DNA of 64,000 bases from Adenanthera pavonina (GCA_026686845.1 JAIVEN010000012.1:13022501-13086500), one strand, 5' to 3'; positions 20,940 through 34,394 are shown, counted from the first letter of the stretch. The notes: generated by a model not told the origin, from the letters alone. A program made the numbers and translations.

Positions 20940-23785
20940 CTTTTTCTTCCAAATTTTATTTGTTATATTGATATATGAAATTTTAAATAACTTTTAATTT
21001 GTTTAAATTTTATGAAATTTATTAAAAATATCTCTTTCACAACTTATCCAAACATCTTATGAAATAAAAGATATCAAATTATAAGCAATAGCATGAGGGA
21101 GTTTTTCTCAACCCATATTATGGTTTAAAAAAAATATGAAAAGGCCAACCGCATACTAAGATAACATTAAATTTTTATGTTTATTTTATAAATTCACCAT
21201 CGACACATATCCATGTTATGAGTCTCATATTTAGCATTTTTAATAAAAAAAAATATAGTCAAATTATATAGCATTAATTCTAATTTGTTCATCAAGAATA
21301 AAATTTCACTTGTAACTTCAAGGGAAAAAAAGACATTGCTAAATTATCAGATAAATTATAACAAATAGAGGGAAAGATCATATAATTTAATAAGTTACAA
21401 ATATAAATATATAATTCACTTTTTATTTTTAGGTCGGGTAAAATAAAGGTTCTAAAATAAAATAAAATTCATATAATTTTTAAAAAATAAAAAATAGAAT
21501 AATTTTTTAATATTTTTTGTGATTTAATCAAAACATGATTTTAAATACAATGTTTTATAGATCAGTTATCATAATAATGTTTTTAGAGTCATGTTCAATT
21601 GTTCAATCATGATCTAAGATCATCTAATTAAGATCATATAGGTAGTGATTAAAATAATTATATATATATATATATAATTTTTTCTTGAAGTTCATAATCT
21701 GCCAATGAATTGAAATTAAGCTATATATATATATATTAAAAAGAATAAAATACTCCCCTCTATTTCAAAACATACCGGTCAATTTTTAACACTATTTAAT
21801 AACGTAATACATTTTTTATCAATTAAAATTTATATTAAAATAATTTAAAATTATTAATTTACCCTTATAATCTAAAAATCTCTAATTTATATCCTACAAA
21901 ATAAAAAAAATTAAAATATTTATAAAATGTATTTTCTATTGATATGATATTAAAAATAAAAACCTTTAATAAATAATTTTAAATAATTCATTATAGTAAT
22001 ATTTACAAAAACATTTGAGAATATTAATTACAAATTAATAAAATAAGAATATGTTAAACCAATCAATATATTCGTTATAGTATCTTAGGCTTTACACATG
22101 AAAGTTGAAAATTTAAAAGTAAAAAAAAAATTTGTTGGAAAATTCCTAAATAAATATTTAAAAAAATTTAAAGAGGATGTTGTGATTTAAGAAAAAATTT
22201 TAAATTTAATGGTTTATTAACTATTTAGTGGATCATGAGTATAACATAACTTTTGATTTAAGTAACTTATACATAACTTTTGATTTAAATGAGATCTATA
22301 ATTTAGACAAAATATAGGAAGTTACTTTATTAAAAATAATCAATTTTACTTCAAGTGATCATCAATTTACCCTTATAAAATCTCTAATTTCTATCCAACA
22401 AAATCTAAATAAATTTAACACATTTATAAAATATATTTTTGATATTAAAAATCTAAAATATTAAATACATTTGAGACTAAATATTTAAAATCTAAAATAA
22501 TTTCTATCCAACAAAATCTAAATAATTTTAAATAATACATTAGAGTAATATTTAAATAAATACATTTGAAACCATTAAATTAAAATTAATAAAATAAAAA
22601 TATGTTAAACCAACTAGTATAAATAAAATATAAAATAAATGTTAAATTATGGAAAAAGCGACATTTTGATAATTGACTATTTGGTGGGTCGAAATGGAAT
22701 CATGTATATCTTTTGGTGTCCTGATCACATGATTTTTATTAAAACATGATTTTTATTAAAAATTAAAAGCATGAAATAGAATAAGTTAAAAATAAAACAT
22801 ATTTACAAAACATTAACGTAAAGCAAACTTCCTAATTTTTTTCATAATTGAAGTTCAAAATTGAAATAAGATATTCATCTCCCCTAAGTATTCAAAAAAT
22901 AGAATATTCTATATTTATCTAAATAAATTTAATATATGATATTAAACATCTAAGATTTATACTAAAAATCTAAATAATTTTAAATGATTAATTATAGGAA
23001 TATTCAAATAAATACATTTGAAATAAAAAGTAATAAAATAAAAATTTTGAAAATGTGATTCAATACGAATTATTTTAATCTAAAATTGTAGATTCGCATA
23101 TATTTTATTTTGGGAGATCAAAATAGAATTTTGAAAATAATAATTAGAGGTGGGGAAAAGGGCTACTAATTTCTATCCAAAATCTAAATAAATTTAAAAT
23201 ATTTATCGTGCCAAAACAAACCAGGTGTTATATAAAACTTAGATTACCAATATGCAAAATATAAATAAACATACCAAATATACAAAATGTAAATAAAAAA
23301 TGTTTATTTTTTATTTTTAAAATATTTATAAAATATATTTTTTATTGATCTGATATTTAAAAAAAGTAAAGTATATTAAATGATTTAATATAGTAATATT
23401 TAAATAAATAGCATAAAAAGTAATATTTAAATAAATATTAAATTAAATAAATACAATTAAATATTTAAATAAATAATTTGAAAATATTAAATTAAAATTT
23501 AATAAAATAAAAATATGTTAAACATTGAATAAATAAAAATGTAAACCGCAACATGAATATTTGCTATATGGACTAAAGTTATTATAAATAATTACATAAA
23601 TAACATTTATACTATAATTATACATATAGATAATTACATAAATACCATTTATACCATAATATAATTTTAGAATATTTTATGATTTTAATTATATTTATGT
23701 AATATAATATAACTTCTAGTTATATTGTATAATCTAAAATAATTAATTTAAACATATAAATACATTAATTTAATTTAATTATAAT
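20940..23785. repeat. AT-rich block of degenerate repeated units
   Basis: At least four diverged units follow one another. Their marks are TCTATCCAACAAAATCTAAA, ATTTATAAAATATATTTT, TAATATTTAAATAAATACAT, AAATATGTTAAACCAA and then a CTATTT(A/G)GTGG(A/G)TC block. Units recur at 31.7-32.6 kb, 50.3-52.3 kb and 54.4-55.4 kb. Unit length varies from about 0.4 to 0.9 kb. No frame is supported; it behaves like old satellite-like or retroelement-derived spacer. Confidence 0.6.
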
Positions 23786-23787
23786 TA

Positions 23788-24732
23788 ATTGGTTCAATCA
23801 CAATTCAAAGGAGACTCACCCGCCAGAAACAAGTATGGCTTAAACCTTTGCTATCTCCAGCTCCAATAACCAACCTTAGAATAACCTTAAAAAAGAGACA
23901 CACAAGTTATAATTTAGTCACTTTGGGAAGACCCAGAATGATATAAAACAATTGAACTTGGGACTGACATGGGAAGAAAAAGCCAAGTATTTCATCAGCG
24001 ATGAGGTTTCAGAATCAATGACGAGGCATAGGAAATATTTACAAATCCAAACCAACTTTTGAGTTACCACTAAGTAGAAAGGAAAAATACATCTAGATTA
24101 TCATAATGGCCACATTTCCAAAGCACTCAGAAACCGATAGAACCCATGCCCTTAAGTGTTCAAAGAGGGAAAAAAAAGTCTACTTCAAAATCATCCACCA
24201 CATACGCATGATAAGTCAAGCCTCCATATATCATCCAAATTGCTAATTCCATCATATACATTTGTATACACACACACGTGTGGCTTGTGTGAGATATACA
24301 AATACATAAATTCATAGATAAAAATGTATTTACATAAGTATAAATGTAAATATCTACATAGATACATAGACAGTCAATGTCCCCCTGCAGGGGAAAAAAA
24401 AAAAAGTTAAGAGCGCAGCTATAACTTAAGGTGTGCATCAGGCCAAAAAAAAACTTAAGCATCAGGCCAAAAAAAAAACTTAAGGTGTGAATGGGAGAGC
24501 TCTCTCCCATGAACATAACTTTTTTACTTTTCCTGATCTTTTCCCTTTTCTCAAATTAGTAAAAGTAAATATACATGCATACTAAAATAATTAAACAAAG
24601 AAAAAGGGACAAATGATCCATGCCCGTTGAGCTTGGTTGTAATAATAAATAGACTAACTATTATGTTGACTCTATCAAAGGAATTGGATATAATAAATAG
24701 ACCAAAGTCATTGAATTGCTTTTATTTAGCTC
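23788..24732 (-). pseudogene. Module M2 start with HDA14-like exon remnant
   Basis: After the shared ATTGGTTCAATCAC edge comes non-coding module sequence. At 24,069-24,110 the minus strand keeps the 3' end of the HDA14-like catalytic exon, reading HYDNLDVFFLST, with a ruined donor (GGTAAC context). Decayed MITE sequence (GAGAGCTCTCTCCC, 24,494-24,507) and two copies of a GCATCAGGCCAAAAAAAA unit (about 24,435-24,480) follow. The exon remnant is short but matches the better copies at 57,199 and 34,749. Confidence 0.5.
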
Positions 24733-24870
24733 ATGAAGAGAATCGTAGCAAACCACAATGACTTCAAACAGTTCTCATAGCAGTATCGATCCTCCCAGAA
24801 ATTTGAGTTCAGATGCCTCTTCGCCATATCCAGTTCCCACCTCATCAAATTTGAGTTCAGCAGATCTCAG
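24733..24870 (-). pseudogene. HDA14-like exon, fullest copy of the GEG..AMRT segment (M2)
   Basis: The minus strand reads KFDEVGTGYGEEASELKF, then LGGS, then (after a frame slip) TAMRTVFEV. In plant HDA14 this is the segment from the DIG/DEVG block through GEGTTLNLPLPGGSGD to AMRTVFEE. Here the LNLPLPGG part has lost a few residues and a stop interrupts AMRT. At the low-coordinate end, AATCGTAGCAAACC is the counterpart of the C-terminal fragment at 1,950-1,965, brought close by deletion. This copy links the short pieces at 804, 33,457, 55,540 and 61,563 to the deacetylase family. Confidence 0.65.
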
Positions 24871-25204
24871 GCAAAAAAGAAGAGTATATCTAACACATTT
24901 CAAAACATGCAGAAATATATATATTTATATATATATATATATTACAGTTGTGTATGTTTCCTTCTACCCTATTGCAGTATGGACACCTTAAAAAAGGGTT
25001 GTGACTATATCTAACACATCTCAATGTCTCCATGTTAATGATAGGTCTCATGTCCGTGATTCAAACTTCTACCACAAAGTTGCTACTGCCTTCCACTAAA
25101 TACAAAAACCTGAAGTCGCTTGTAGCATTTGATCAAAAAAATGTTCGAAGAAATCATGCTATCGGATGAGAGTGTAACCCATGTAAATGGGTGTCTATTT
25201 GTAA

Positions 25205-25390
25205 AAGGAATACTCATTCAGTACAAAATTCTCACTGTGCATGTCAACAAGAAGTTTCAGTTGGGCAAAGCCTGACATCATGGCATTCCATGAGCTTTAA
25301 AATGACATTCTATCATATGAGAGTAACCTAATTCTGGATAAATATTTCTGAGGAAAACTGGGTCTTAATGACTTGAGCATGAATGCAATG
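25205..25390 (-). pseudogene. PPR N-terminal fragment (M2, first copy)
   Basis: A degraded paralogue of 4,527-4,862 and 27,088-27,440. It keeps the complements of VDMHSEN-like text (CACTGTGCATGTCAACAAG), of the NAMMSGF repeat (GACATCATGGCATTCCATGA) and of the CTGGGTCTTAATGACT edge. Most of the repeats between them are deleted, so no long frame remains. Confidence 0.6.
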
Positions 25391-27080
25391 GGACAAAGGG
25401 ACAAATAATTTCAGAGAATTAAAGATATACAATGAATGAACTCAGATTTTCCCTACCTCACAAAGGAATAACAAATATGATTGACATGGAAGAAAAGCCA
25501 ACCGTTCATAAGAGATGAGGTTTTAGTATGAAAGACTAACTTTTGACTAACTTGTTGAGTGGAAAGGAAAAATACATCTAGATCATCATAAATGCTACAA
25601 ATGCATGACAAAAGTCTACTTCAAAATCATTCTCATACACCTCACATATGCATGAGAAGCTAAGCCTCCATATACCATCAAACACACACACACACAGAGA
25701 CACGTGTGGCATGCGTGGCAAGTGTGAGATATGCATAAATATACATAGACATATATGTACATATTTATAGAGTACATATTTATAAATATACATATTCATA
25801 TTTATATATACACACATGGACGAATATACATAGATAGTGAAGGAGAGAAAGTACCAAGGTCCAAGAATCAGGTAAAAAAAGGCAACAAATGTTTTTACTC
25901 ACAAAGGTTTGAAGATTTGTACAAGGCTACATCCTTGGTAAACTAAACCATGTCCCCTGCATTGAATGGTGGCTAAAGTTAGTTTTAGAAAGCAGAATTA
26001 AAAAAATAAAGAAAAATGTTATAATCAAATTTGGAATGGTGGCTTTATGTTATTTTCTTTTAATCAATATGACCATAAGAGTAATAAATGTATGTATCCA
26101 ACGACCACCTATAGACCCACTTACCCCTCCCCAAAACACAAACAGATGGATATGCCAGGTTTAGACGTATTAGCACAAGAGAAGTAGCATATGAAAATAA
26201 GGCCTTTCTAAAGCTTGATCAATACAAAAACAACAATATTAGTCTTATCCCAAACTTGATCAATAAACTATCAAAATTTAAAAGCAGAAATTTCTATTAT
26301 ATACAAAAGATAAATGCTTAAGGAGACCTGGAAACTGACCAAAATGAAGATGCTAGTAGTGTATCGATTTAAATTCCATAAATCTAGCAACCAATTTAGC
26401 TCGTAATATTTATCCATAATTTTTGTTCTTTTACATCATTTCACAATTAAATCAGAAGCAAACAAGAACCAAATGAATTAATCAATAAATAACCATGTTT
26501 AAAACATATGTCAAAGCAGTTTATAAATTCAACAACTAAATAATTTTCCTCAAGCATCAAGCATTCCAAAGGGGGAAAAAGCACGAAAAGAAACCCTAAA
26601 AACAAAAAAAAAATAATGTGGTGAGACCAAATATAGTAGTAACATCAAGAAGGAGACTGGAAGAGTCTCCATTGGAGTTGCAAATGAAATAATATAATTG
26701 TATCATCAATTCATGTTACAAAATTTAAAATAAATAAAGAAAAAAATTATAATGCTCTGTTTTATTAACAAATATAATTTAAATCGATCCTGGACCTAGT
26801 TTGAGTTTCATAATTCTTCTCTGAACTACATTACATCAATTCAAGTTAATCAGGATAAAAAATACATGGAGCCAGCTTACAGTGCAATTTATATGTCAAG
26901 AACTTAATACACAATGGACGTACACAACCTAAAAAGTTAAACAAGATGGTTATCCACAATCACTCAGAAGAAATATTATTCTTTTATTTGATTTTCCTGC
27001 ATTATATAACTTTTGTGGCTCTCACCTTGCATTATTGAAGTTGAAACAGAGTTTAAGAAACTCAAACTCTCTATTTCAAA
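25391..27080. other. Non-coding M2 sequence with HDA exon end and CACGTG block
   Basis: At 25,549-25,591 the minus strand again shows the 3' end of the HDA14-like exon (YDDLDVFFLSTQQ then GTTAGT). A CA-rich block contains CACGTG at 25,701-25,706. From about 25,960 the sequence is homologous to 3,230-4,440 in M1 and 35,760-37,010 in M3. No intact gene. Confidence 0.5.
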
Positions 27081-27087
27081 CCTAGTG

Positions 27088-27440
27088 TCAACCCTCTAAG
27101 GAAGAACATTGGGGAAGGCAGGAAATTCTGGATTTACTGCCAAAGGAATACTCATTTAGTACAAAATTCTCACAATGCATGTCAACAAAAAGTTTCAAAG
27201 CTTTGTTGAAACGATCTTGTTGAGCAAAGCCCGACATCATGGCATTACATGAGCATTGGTCAGACTCTGGCATTGACATTGTGACATTTCATTAGCACTG
27301 GCCAGACTTTGTCAATGTACTTGAAATGGCATTCCATAGGCATGCATTGATCAACCTTATTCGAGATAAATATTTTTGAGGAAAACTGGGTCTTAATGAC
27401 ACAAGCATGAATGTGACACATGTAAAGTCTAAATTTCCAC
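27088..27440 (-). pseudogene. PLS-class PPR N-terminal fragment (M2, second copy)
   Basis: The best N-terminal PPR copy. From the high-coordinate end it reads MCHIHACVIKTQFSSKIFI in one frame, then NAMMSGFAQQDRFNKALKLF and VDMHCENFVLNEYSFGS in another. This follows the order of At2g13600-type proteins (HASVIKSGFSNEIFI, then SWNSMVSGFAQHDRCEEAL, then FVLNEYSF). The first PPR after IFI is mangled by indels. After YSFGS the sequence leaves the gene at the same point as in M1, so the truncation predates the module duplication. Confidence 0.8.
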
Positions 27441-28505
27441 ATATTTATGGTCAGCTAAGCCTCCATATATCATCTAAATTTCCAATTCCATCATATACAT
27501 ACATATATATAGATACCCACACACACACACACTCACGTGTGGCATTTGTGGCATGTGTGGCAAGTGTGAGAAGACATGCATAGGAAAGAACACCAAAAAT
27601 CATGTAAAAAAACAAATGTTTTTACTCATGGAGGTTTGTAGATTTGTACCCAAAGGCCCAAATTTCCAATTCCATCATATACATACACACACACACTCTC
27701 ACGTGTGGCAAGTATGGCAACTGCAAAGACATGCATATCAAAATAACTAAACAAGGAGAAAGGGACAAATGAGCTTTAGATAAATAATTTCATAGAATTA
27801 AAGATATACAATGAATGAACTCAGATTTTTCCTACCTCACAAAAGAATAACCAGATGATGAATCCTTCATTTACATAAATAAAACATATAAGGATTTATT
27901 GGTGTATTCAGTGAAACATTTTCTTTTTAAGAACTCAAACCTTGAATGAGTCAAAGTGAAAAAGCATTTTGGAAATTTTTTAAACTGCTGAATTAGTGAC
28001 TCATGCACAGTAAAAGATCTTCTAATCCATTGTCAGTTCCAATCTCACAATGAAAAAATATTAAAAAGATATGATTTTTAATTTAATCATATTGGAAGAG
28101 ATAATATTGAAAGTGGCATTCTCTTTCATCAAGAAATTGGATATGAATCAAAAGATAATAAAATAGACTTATTATTATGTTGATACTTCAACTAGAACAA
28201 CCAAAGTTGTTGAATTGCTTTTATTTAGGATCAAAGACATTACAAAACAACAATTTTAAGGGAGAAAATAAAGGAATTTGAGGAAGACAGACAAGATAAA
28301 TCAAAGTCCAGTGACTAAGTTTCTTGAATCATGCTGGGGATTAAATAAACATTTATCTGCATATATAAAAGACAACATAAAGGAAGACCGATCTTGGTGT
28401 TATCATTTTCTTGACAAAATACTATATTAGAGTTTTATGATTATAAGATTTATATACAGCAAAACATAAAACATAATTTTTATTGCTGATGCAGATCTGA
28501 AAAGA
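27441..28505. other. Non-coding M2 sequence ending at a module/Z junction
   Basis: Homologous to 4,860-5,870 and 37,360-38,480. It holds two CA-rich CACGTG blocks (27,534-27,539 and 27,700-27,705). Homology to the M modules stops near 28,505, where gene Z sequence begins. Confidence 0.55.
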
Positions 28506-29360
28506 AATTGTGAGTTGTATAATTGTCAGATAACAAGTAACAATGACTTGCTAATCAGCAAAATGCAGTGTTTTAAGTTTGACTGCAAGGGAGGAAACTC
28601 ACCTTCCATTTGCCCTTTACCCTGCAAATCATACCAGAAAGCAAAAAATTAATGTTCTTTTTTTGTTTTTTGACCAGAAAGAAAATTAATGCTTCAACAA
28701 TCAAATTAGGAGAAGAAAAATAAAAAGGGTATATTATTACTCTTGCTTCCTATGTGAGATAGCTTATCTCTTCCCTCAGCTAAAAGAAAACTATTTAAAA
28801 GTTGTATAATTTTGGTCTTTCAACTTATTCATTTATTTCAATGTGGTCATTTAATTTTATTTTATTACAAATTAAGTATTTTAATTTAACTTTGAAGTTG
28901 CATCTGTAATCTATTCATCTCTTAACCTTATTTACTGTTTTAAAGTTAATTCTAAATTTTTTTGGCATGTTAAAATAATCCCTTAATTTTCTCAAATGTC
29001 CCATGATGATATAAAACAAGACTAATATCATTCAAATCAAAAGTCAAGAAAAGGCAACAAAATGATAATCAAGCCAAAATTAATAAACAACTGTGCAAAC
29101 AAAATAACATTCTACTGCATAAAGCAAGCAAAAAAAAAAAAAAAAAGACAAAACAGTTCGCACATTTTGGCGTTTTGAGGATAGTTCGCATTCTCTGCAG
29201 CTTGATTGAGGGAACACAAAGCAGAAAAGCTGGAATTTAAGGGCGCAAAAGTGAATCTGAAAGGCTTCTTATGAAGTGAGTAATGGCAGAAAGAAGAAGA
29301 TGGATATCGGAATTGTTGCAGTTAAAAGGCGAGAAGTGGTGAGGCAATGCTCTTCTCTTC
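28506..29360 (-). pseudogene. Gene Z, exons 1-2 only (Z2)
   Basis: From TTGTGAGTTGTATAATTGTC onwards this follows the 5' half of Z1 and Z4. Exon 2 (around 28,600-28,624) keeps the GTGAG donor and CAG acceptor but has lost the middle of the micro-exon. Exon 1 (about 29,165-29,355) is homologous to 48,301-48,538, with small indels and extra stops. Exons 3 and 4 are absent because the copy is joined directly to module M2. It is broken and non-coding. Confidence 0.6.
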
Positions 29361-30430
29361 ATCCAAGGCTAGTAGGTTCACCTCAGAATTGAAATTTACA
29401 AGCATGTCCTCTTTTTCTTTGAATAATTTTATTTGATATTAATTTATTGATTATTAGATAAATTTTTAATTTATTTAAATTTTATGAAAATTGTAAAAAA
29501 TGTCTCCCCAATTTTCACAAATTATTCAAACATCTTCGAAATGTATAATTTTGTTAAAGTTATACAATTTTGTTTTTTATTTTCAAAATGTATGCATACC
29601 TTTAAAAAAAATAGAGGAAAATTTGTATAATTTTAAGAAATTTGAAAAAATATATTTTATTTTTAAGTTAATTTTGTGTAGCTTTTAAAAATAGAGAGAA
29701 AGATTATGTAATTTAATAAAATTAACAATGCCCTATGCAATGTATGGAATACTCTAGTAAAATAGCTTGGTAAAATATATTTGATGCAAAAAAAAAAATG
29801 ATATATTTGTTGGTGCATGCTATTATACTAACTTATATGTAAATTGATAATATCAATTAAGGTATTCAAGACAAAACTTATTTTTAATTGTAGTTTTATC
29901 TCATATAATTTAAGTGATGCATGAATCAAAATCTCAGTTAGAAAATTCCCTATCTTATATTATATATTAAATAGTCATTTGTTGCTATATGTATTGCAGA
30001 ATTAAGAATATGTTATTTTTTTCTCTAAGGAACAATAGTGAATAATGTTACTAAACAGTTACAAGAAGTTAAGAGTAAAAAATAACAACAAAATTATTAG
30101 ATCAACTCATTTATTATTTAAAATTGTTCATTTATTATTTAAATGTCAAATAATAGATTTTATTAAGTAATTATTTCTTCTTATCAGATCAATTCAGTGT
30201 CTTGTGATAGATTAAGTAATTATTTCTCATAATATATGTCATATGTCGACATATATAACTATAGCGAATTTATTTATTTAACACATAATTTATAATAAGT
30301 TGATCTGTTGTTGCTATTACAAAAACTCAATTATTAATCTCTTAGTAAGCTTTAGTAAAAAAAAATTCTCTTAGGTGTAAACAATTTTTAAAACTTAAAA
30401 TAATTAAATTGTTTGATTATATTATTGATA
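29361..30430. other. AT-rich spacer
   Basis: Low-complexity AT-rich DNA with no supported frame. Its first part resembles the sequence after Z4 exon 1 (from about 48,605: TTGAATAA..TTTTATTTG). Nothing else is recognisable. Confidence 0.5.
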
Positions 30431-31220
30431 ATGACTCAAGTTTCTTCTGTTCCAAACAAGTAACATGAAGATCACAAAGCCAATATCTTTAAAAACAAAA
30501 CAAAAAAGAGCATTTTCATTTTTAACCTTTCATTTTTTTTTTGAAAATTCTCAAATGAATTGCATTATTGTCAGCTAAATGACTTGCTAATCAGTAAAAT
30601 GCAGTGTTTTAAGCTTGATTGCAAGGGAGAAAACTCACCTTCCAAAGCCCTTTGCGCTGAAAACCCTTTTTATGATTTCTTTTTCAAATATGTGAGATAG
30701 CTAAAAGAAAATTATTTTATTACAAATTATTTAATTAAAAGAAATATGAGTCTCTCATAATTAATTTATTTAATTAAAACATCCAATTACCTTAGTTAAA
30801 ATAAAATTATTTAATTAAAAAATAAGGCGTACTTAAGTTGTATAATTCCCATCAACTTATTCATTGATTGAATGTGGTCATTTAATTTTTATTTTATTAC
30901 AAATATATTTTGACTTTGAAGTTGCATCTATAATCTATTCATCTCTTAACCTTATTTAATTCTAAATTTTTTTAGCATCTTAAAATAATCCTTTAATTTT
31001 CTCAAACGTTCCAAGATGATATAAAAAAGTCAAGAAAATGCAACAAAATGTTTCAAGGCAAAATTAATAACATTGCATAAATAAAAATAATCAGTCTGGT
31101 TCCAGTTTCGTAACTGAGAATCTTCATTTTGAGAAAATTATGCAAATTCGAGGGTGTAAAAGTGAATCCAAAAGGGCTTGTCATGAAGAGAGTGAGAAGT
31201 GAAAGTGGTAAGGTGCCTTG
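30431..31220 (-). pseudogene. Gene Z, decayed exons 1-2 (Z3)
   Basis: The order of landmarks matches Z4: ACATGAAGATCACAAAGCCAATATCTT (30,470s), exon 2 region near 30,637-30,665 with a GTGAG donor (exon much altered), then intron text, then exon 1 remnants at about 31,100-31,215 (donor-side TTCGTAACTGAGAATCTTC, then GAGGGTGTAAAAGTGAATCC). No frame is open across exon 1, and exons 3-4 are missing. Confidence 0.55.
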
Positions 31221-32708
31221 GAGCACGGCTAGTCCTTTTTTTTTTCTCCTTTGAATAAATTATATCAAATTTTATTTTAATTATTAAATTAAATATTCTA
31301 ATTTGTTTAAATTTTATGAAATTATTAAAAATATCTCCCAATTTTCACAACTTATCCTTGTGAAATAAAAGATATCAAATTTCATAAACGTAAAGGCCAA
31401 CCGCAAATTTCAAATAACATATAATTTTATTTTTATGTTAATTTTGTGTAGCTAAGGGATATGGTCAAATTGAATTTAATTGGATAAAAGTAATTTTCAA
31501 ATCTGGTCATTTTCAGGCACTATTTGACACTATACAGCATTAATTCACTTTTTATTTGTTTACCCCTACAAGAATTTTATTTCACTTGTAATTTAGGAAA
31601 AAACTTGACACGGCTAGACAAATAAAAACATATAATTCACATTTATAGCCTTGCTAAACAATGTTTTCAGAATTCATAGGAATTAAGGTAATAATTATAT
31701 ATATATGCAATTTTTTCTTAATTAAGTTCATAATCTGAATTGAAATTAAGCTATATATTAAAAAGATATTATAAAATGTATTTTCTATTCATATGATATT
31801 AAAAATAAAAATATTTAATAAATAATTTTAAAATAATTCATTATAGTAATATTTAAAAAAAATTTGAGAACATTAATTACAAATTAATAAAATAAGAATA
31901 TGTTAGGCTCTACACAAATGCAATGATCTCATAGTTGAAAATTAAAAAGTAAAAAAAATTATACATTTGGTGAGTTAAAATGAAGGGAAAATATCTATGA
32001 TTTAGGTAAAAAAAACAACAAGATGGAATAAATTAGAAACAAACCATTGAAGCAGATTTGAATATATTAAACCTCCCATCTATTTACAAAATCTAAACAT
32101 TTGTAATCCAATTTTTACTAAATAATTTAAAATTAATCCAACTTATAATATAAAATATCTAATATCTAGCTAACAAAATCTAAATAAATTTAAAACATTT
32201 ATAAAATCTAAAATAATTTCTATCCAACAAAATCTAGATAATTTTATCAACCAAATGTTCCTAAATAAATAATTATATTAAATATTGTGAGCTAACAGTT
32301 TGGTGGATCGAAATGGTAACGTGAAGATATATATATATATATATATATAATATAACTTTTGATAAAAACACATTTATTCAATTTCTGCATACATATTTAC
32401 AAAACATCTGCTTAACAAAGATTCAGTATAATTGAAATCACAATATTTATAAAAATTAAAATATCAATTTCTATCCTGCCAGAATCTAAATAAATTTAAA
32501 ATATTTATAAAATAATTAATTATAGAATAAATAAATTTGAAAATATTAAATTAAAAATTAACAAAATAAAAATATGTTAAACTAAAATATGTAAGATGCT
32601 GTTTTAAAAAAAAAAAGCAACAGCGTATTACCCTTAAAATACAAAATCTTAATTTCTTTGAAAAATAAATAATTATTAGAGAAAGAAAAATATAAAAATA
32701 TAACATAA
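31221..32708. repeat. AT-rich repeat block
   Basis: Contains further copies of the AT-rich unit (TTTCTATCCAACAAAATCTA at about 32,215 and TGGTGGATCGAAATGG at 32,301) and a (TA)n run at about 32,328-32,348. Apparent minus-strand frames near 32,551-32,770 are low-complexity and not genes. Confidence 0.55.
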
Positions 32709-33160
32709 AAACATAAATATAAATATATATATAACATAAAATAGATTGAAGAGATATCATGAAAAATCAAACCGGATTAATTTGCATTAACTATCACCAC
32801 TAAAAGTATTTATTAAATAATTTTAAATAATTAAATTATTACTTTATCATTTACCATAAAAAGATAATAAAATGATATTGCAAAAATAACAATGTTTGAA
32901 ATATTTGATTAAAATAACATTTTATTCTTAAAGGGAGGATGAATAAAAGATTTAAATAAATATTAACTTAAATAAATACAATTAATATTTAAATATTAAA
33001 TTAAAAAATGTATGCAAAAATGCACATTTTATTATTGAATAAATATTTATATTAATATTAAAGGGAGGTCGAATAATATATTACTTTTTAATTTATATTG
33101 TATAATCTAAAATAATTAATTTAAAAAAATAAATATATTAATTTAATTTAATTATAATTA
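32709..33160. repeat. Start of copy 2: paralogue of 1-510
   Basis: Aligned to 1-510 at an offset of about 32.7 kb, with small indels. This is the clearest proof that the window holds a tandem duplication of roughly 30-kb units. Confidence 0.75.
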
Positions 33161-33456
33161 ATTGGTTCAATCACTAGTTAAATCGTAAATCAATATTCAC
33201 CCGGCGAATAATGTATGGCTTAAAGCCACTTGGTTTACTTGATGAGTATAAAGGAAAAATACATACACAGAAACCCGAACCCATGCCCTTAAGTCATCCA
33301 CCACATATACCTGATAAGCCAAGCCACCCCATAGATGCGCAACAATAACTTAATGGGAAAGGGAATAGGAGAGCTCTCTCCCAATTTTGCAAACAACTTT
33401 TATACTTTTTCTCATCTTTTCCGTTAATTAAACAAGGAAAAAGGGACATATTATGT

Positions 33457-33524
33457 TGACTTCAAATAGTTCTCATAGCAGTATCAGTTCCCACCTCATC
33501 AAATTTGAGTTCAGTAGATCTCAG
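33457..33524 (-). pseudogene. HDA14-like exon fragment (M3)
   Basis: Same shortened segment as 804-860 (KFDEVGT joined to DTAMRT-like text), with flanking TCAGTAGATCTCAGGC on the high-coordinate side. It confirms that the internal deletion is shared by M1 and M3. Confidence 0.55.
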
Positions 33525-33569
33525 GCAAACTGATTGACAGCGACAAAAAAGGAGTTGTGTGTTGTGTGT

Positions 33570-33646
33570 GTATATATATATATATATATCTAACACATGT
33601 CAAAACATGCCATGTAACATGCAGAAATATATATATATATATATAT
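33570..33646. repeat. (TA)n microsatellites
   Basis: Two (TA)n runs (about 33,571-33,588 and 33,627-33,645) flank the ATGTCAAAACATGCCATGTA text. The same position in M1 (about 941-950) is short, and in M2 and M5 it is intermediate, so the runs are length-variable between modules. Confidence 0.7.
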
Positions 33647-34034
33647 CAGTTGTATATGTTTCCTTCTACTCGATGCAGAGTTGTAACACATCTCAATGTC
33701 TCAATAATATGTCCGCACAAGTTCCGGATCTCTACTGTTATAATGCAGGTTTTATTAAGGAATATAATTCAAATCAATCATGGACCCAGTTTAAAGTTTC
33801 ATAATTCCAAATCAATTCGAGTTAATTAGGATCAGAAATATATGTAGCCAGCTTACACTGTCTTACATATATGTCTAATCTTTTTAATTCTATTTTCTAA
33901 TCCAAATATCACTTACTCAAGCCAAGAAACAAGAATTAAAGAAATATTGGAAGATGATGAATCTTACCTTGCTTGGAAGATAATGATTTACTTCCTGGAG
34001 GATCTTATGTCTCCAGAATCAATGATTTTACTTA

Positions 34035-34260
34035 CTGGTTCACTGTAACATGATCTGGTTGTTCTCAAAAACCCAACATTTTCATTTCAAGAGCCTCTGC
34101 CATATATTCTTTTGTGGCTTTGTGCACCGTGAGATTTATATCCCTTTCCACCAATCCCCATTTCATGTCCATGTCAATGAGAGAATTAACATAAGTAGAG
34201 ATTCGAAGGTGTAATGGGTGAGGAATAATTGCCTCTTCATTCTCTCCATTTTTTAAAACA
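34035..34260 (-). pseudogene. PPR C-terminal fragment (M3)
   Basis: The minus strand reads NGENEEA (an At2g13600-type block from the WNALIAGYTQNGENEEA repeat), then VNSLIDMDMKWGLVERD, matching NSLIDMYMKCG, then AEALE and a degraded QPDHVTV. Between these, PPR helices are missing or shifted. It is the second-best C-terminal copy after 56,530-56,830. Confidence 0.7.
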
Positions 34261-34394
34261 ATCTAGCGGATATCACACTAAAAACAAAAACTTGAAGTGT
34301 AGCATTTGATCAAAATGGTCCAAGAAATCATGCTATCGGACGAGAGTTAACCCATGTAAATGGGTGTCCATTCAAATCTACTAACCCTGTAGAT

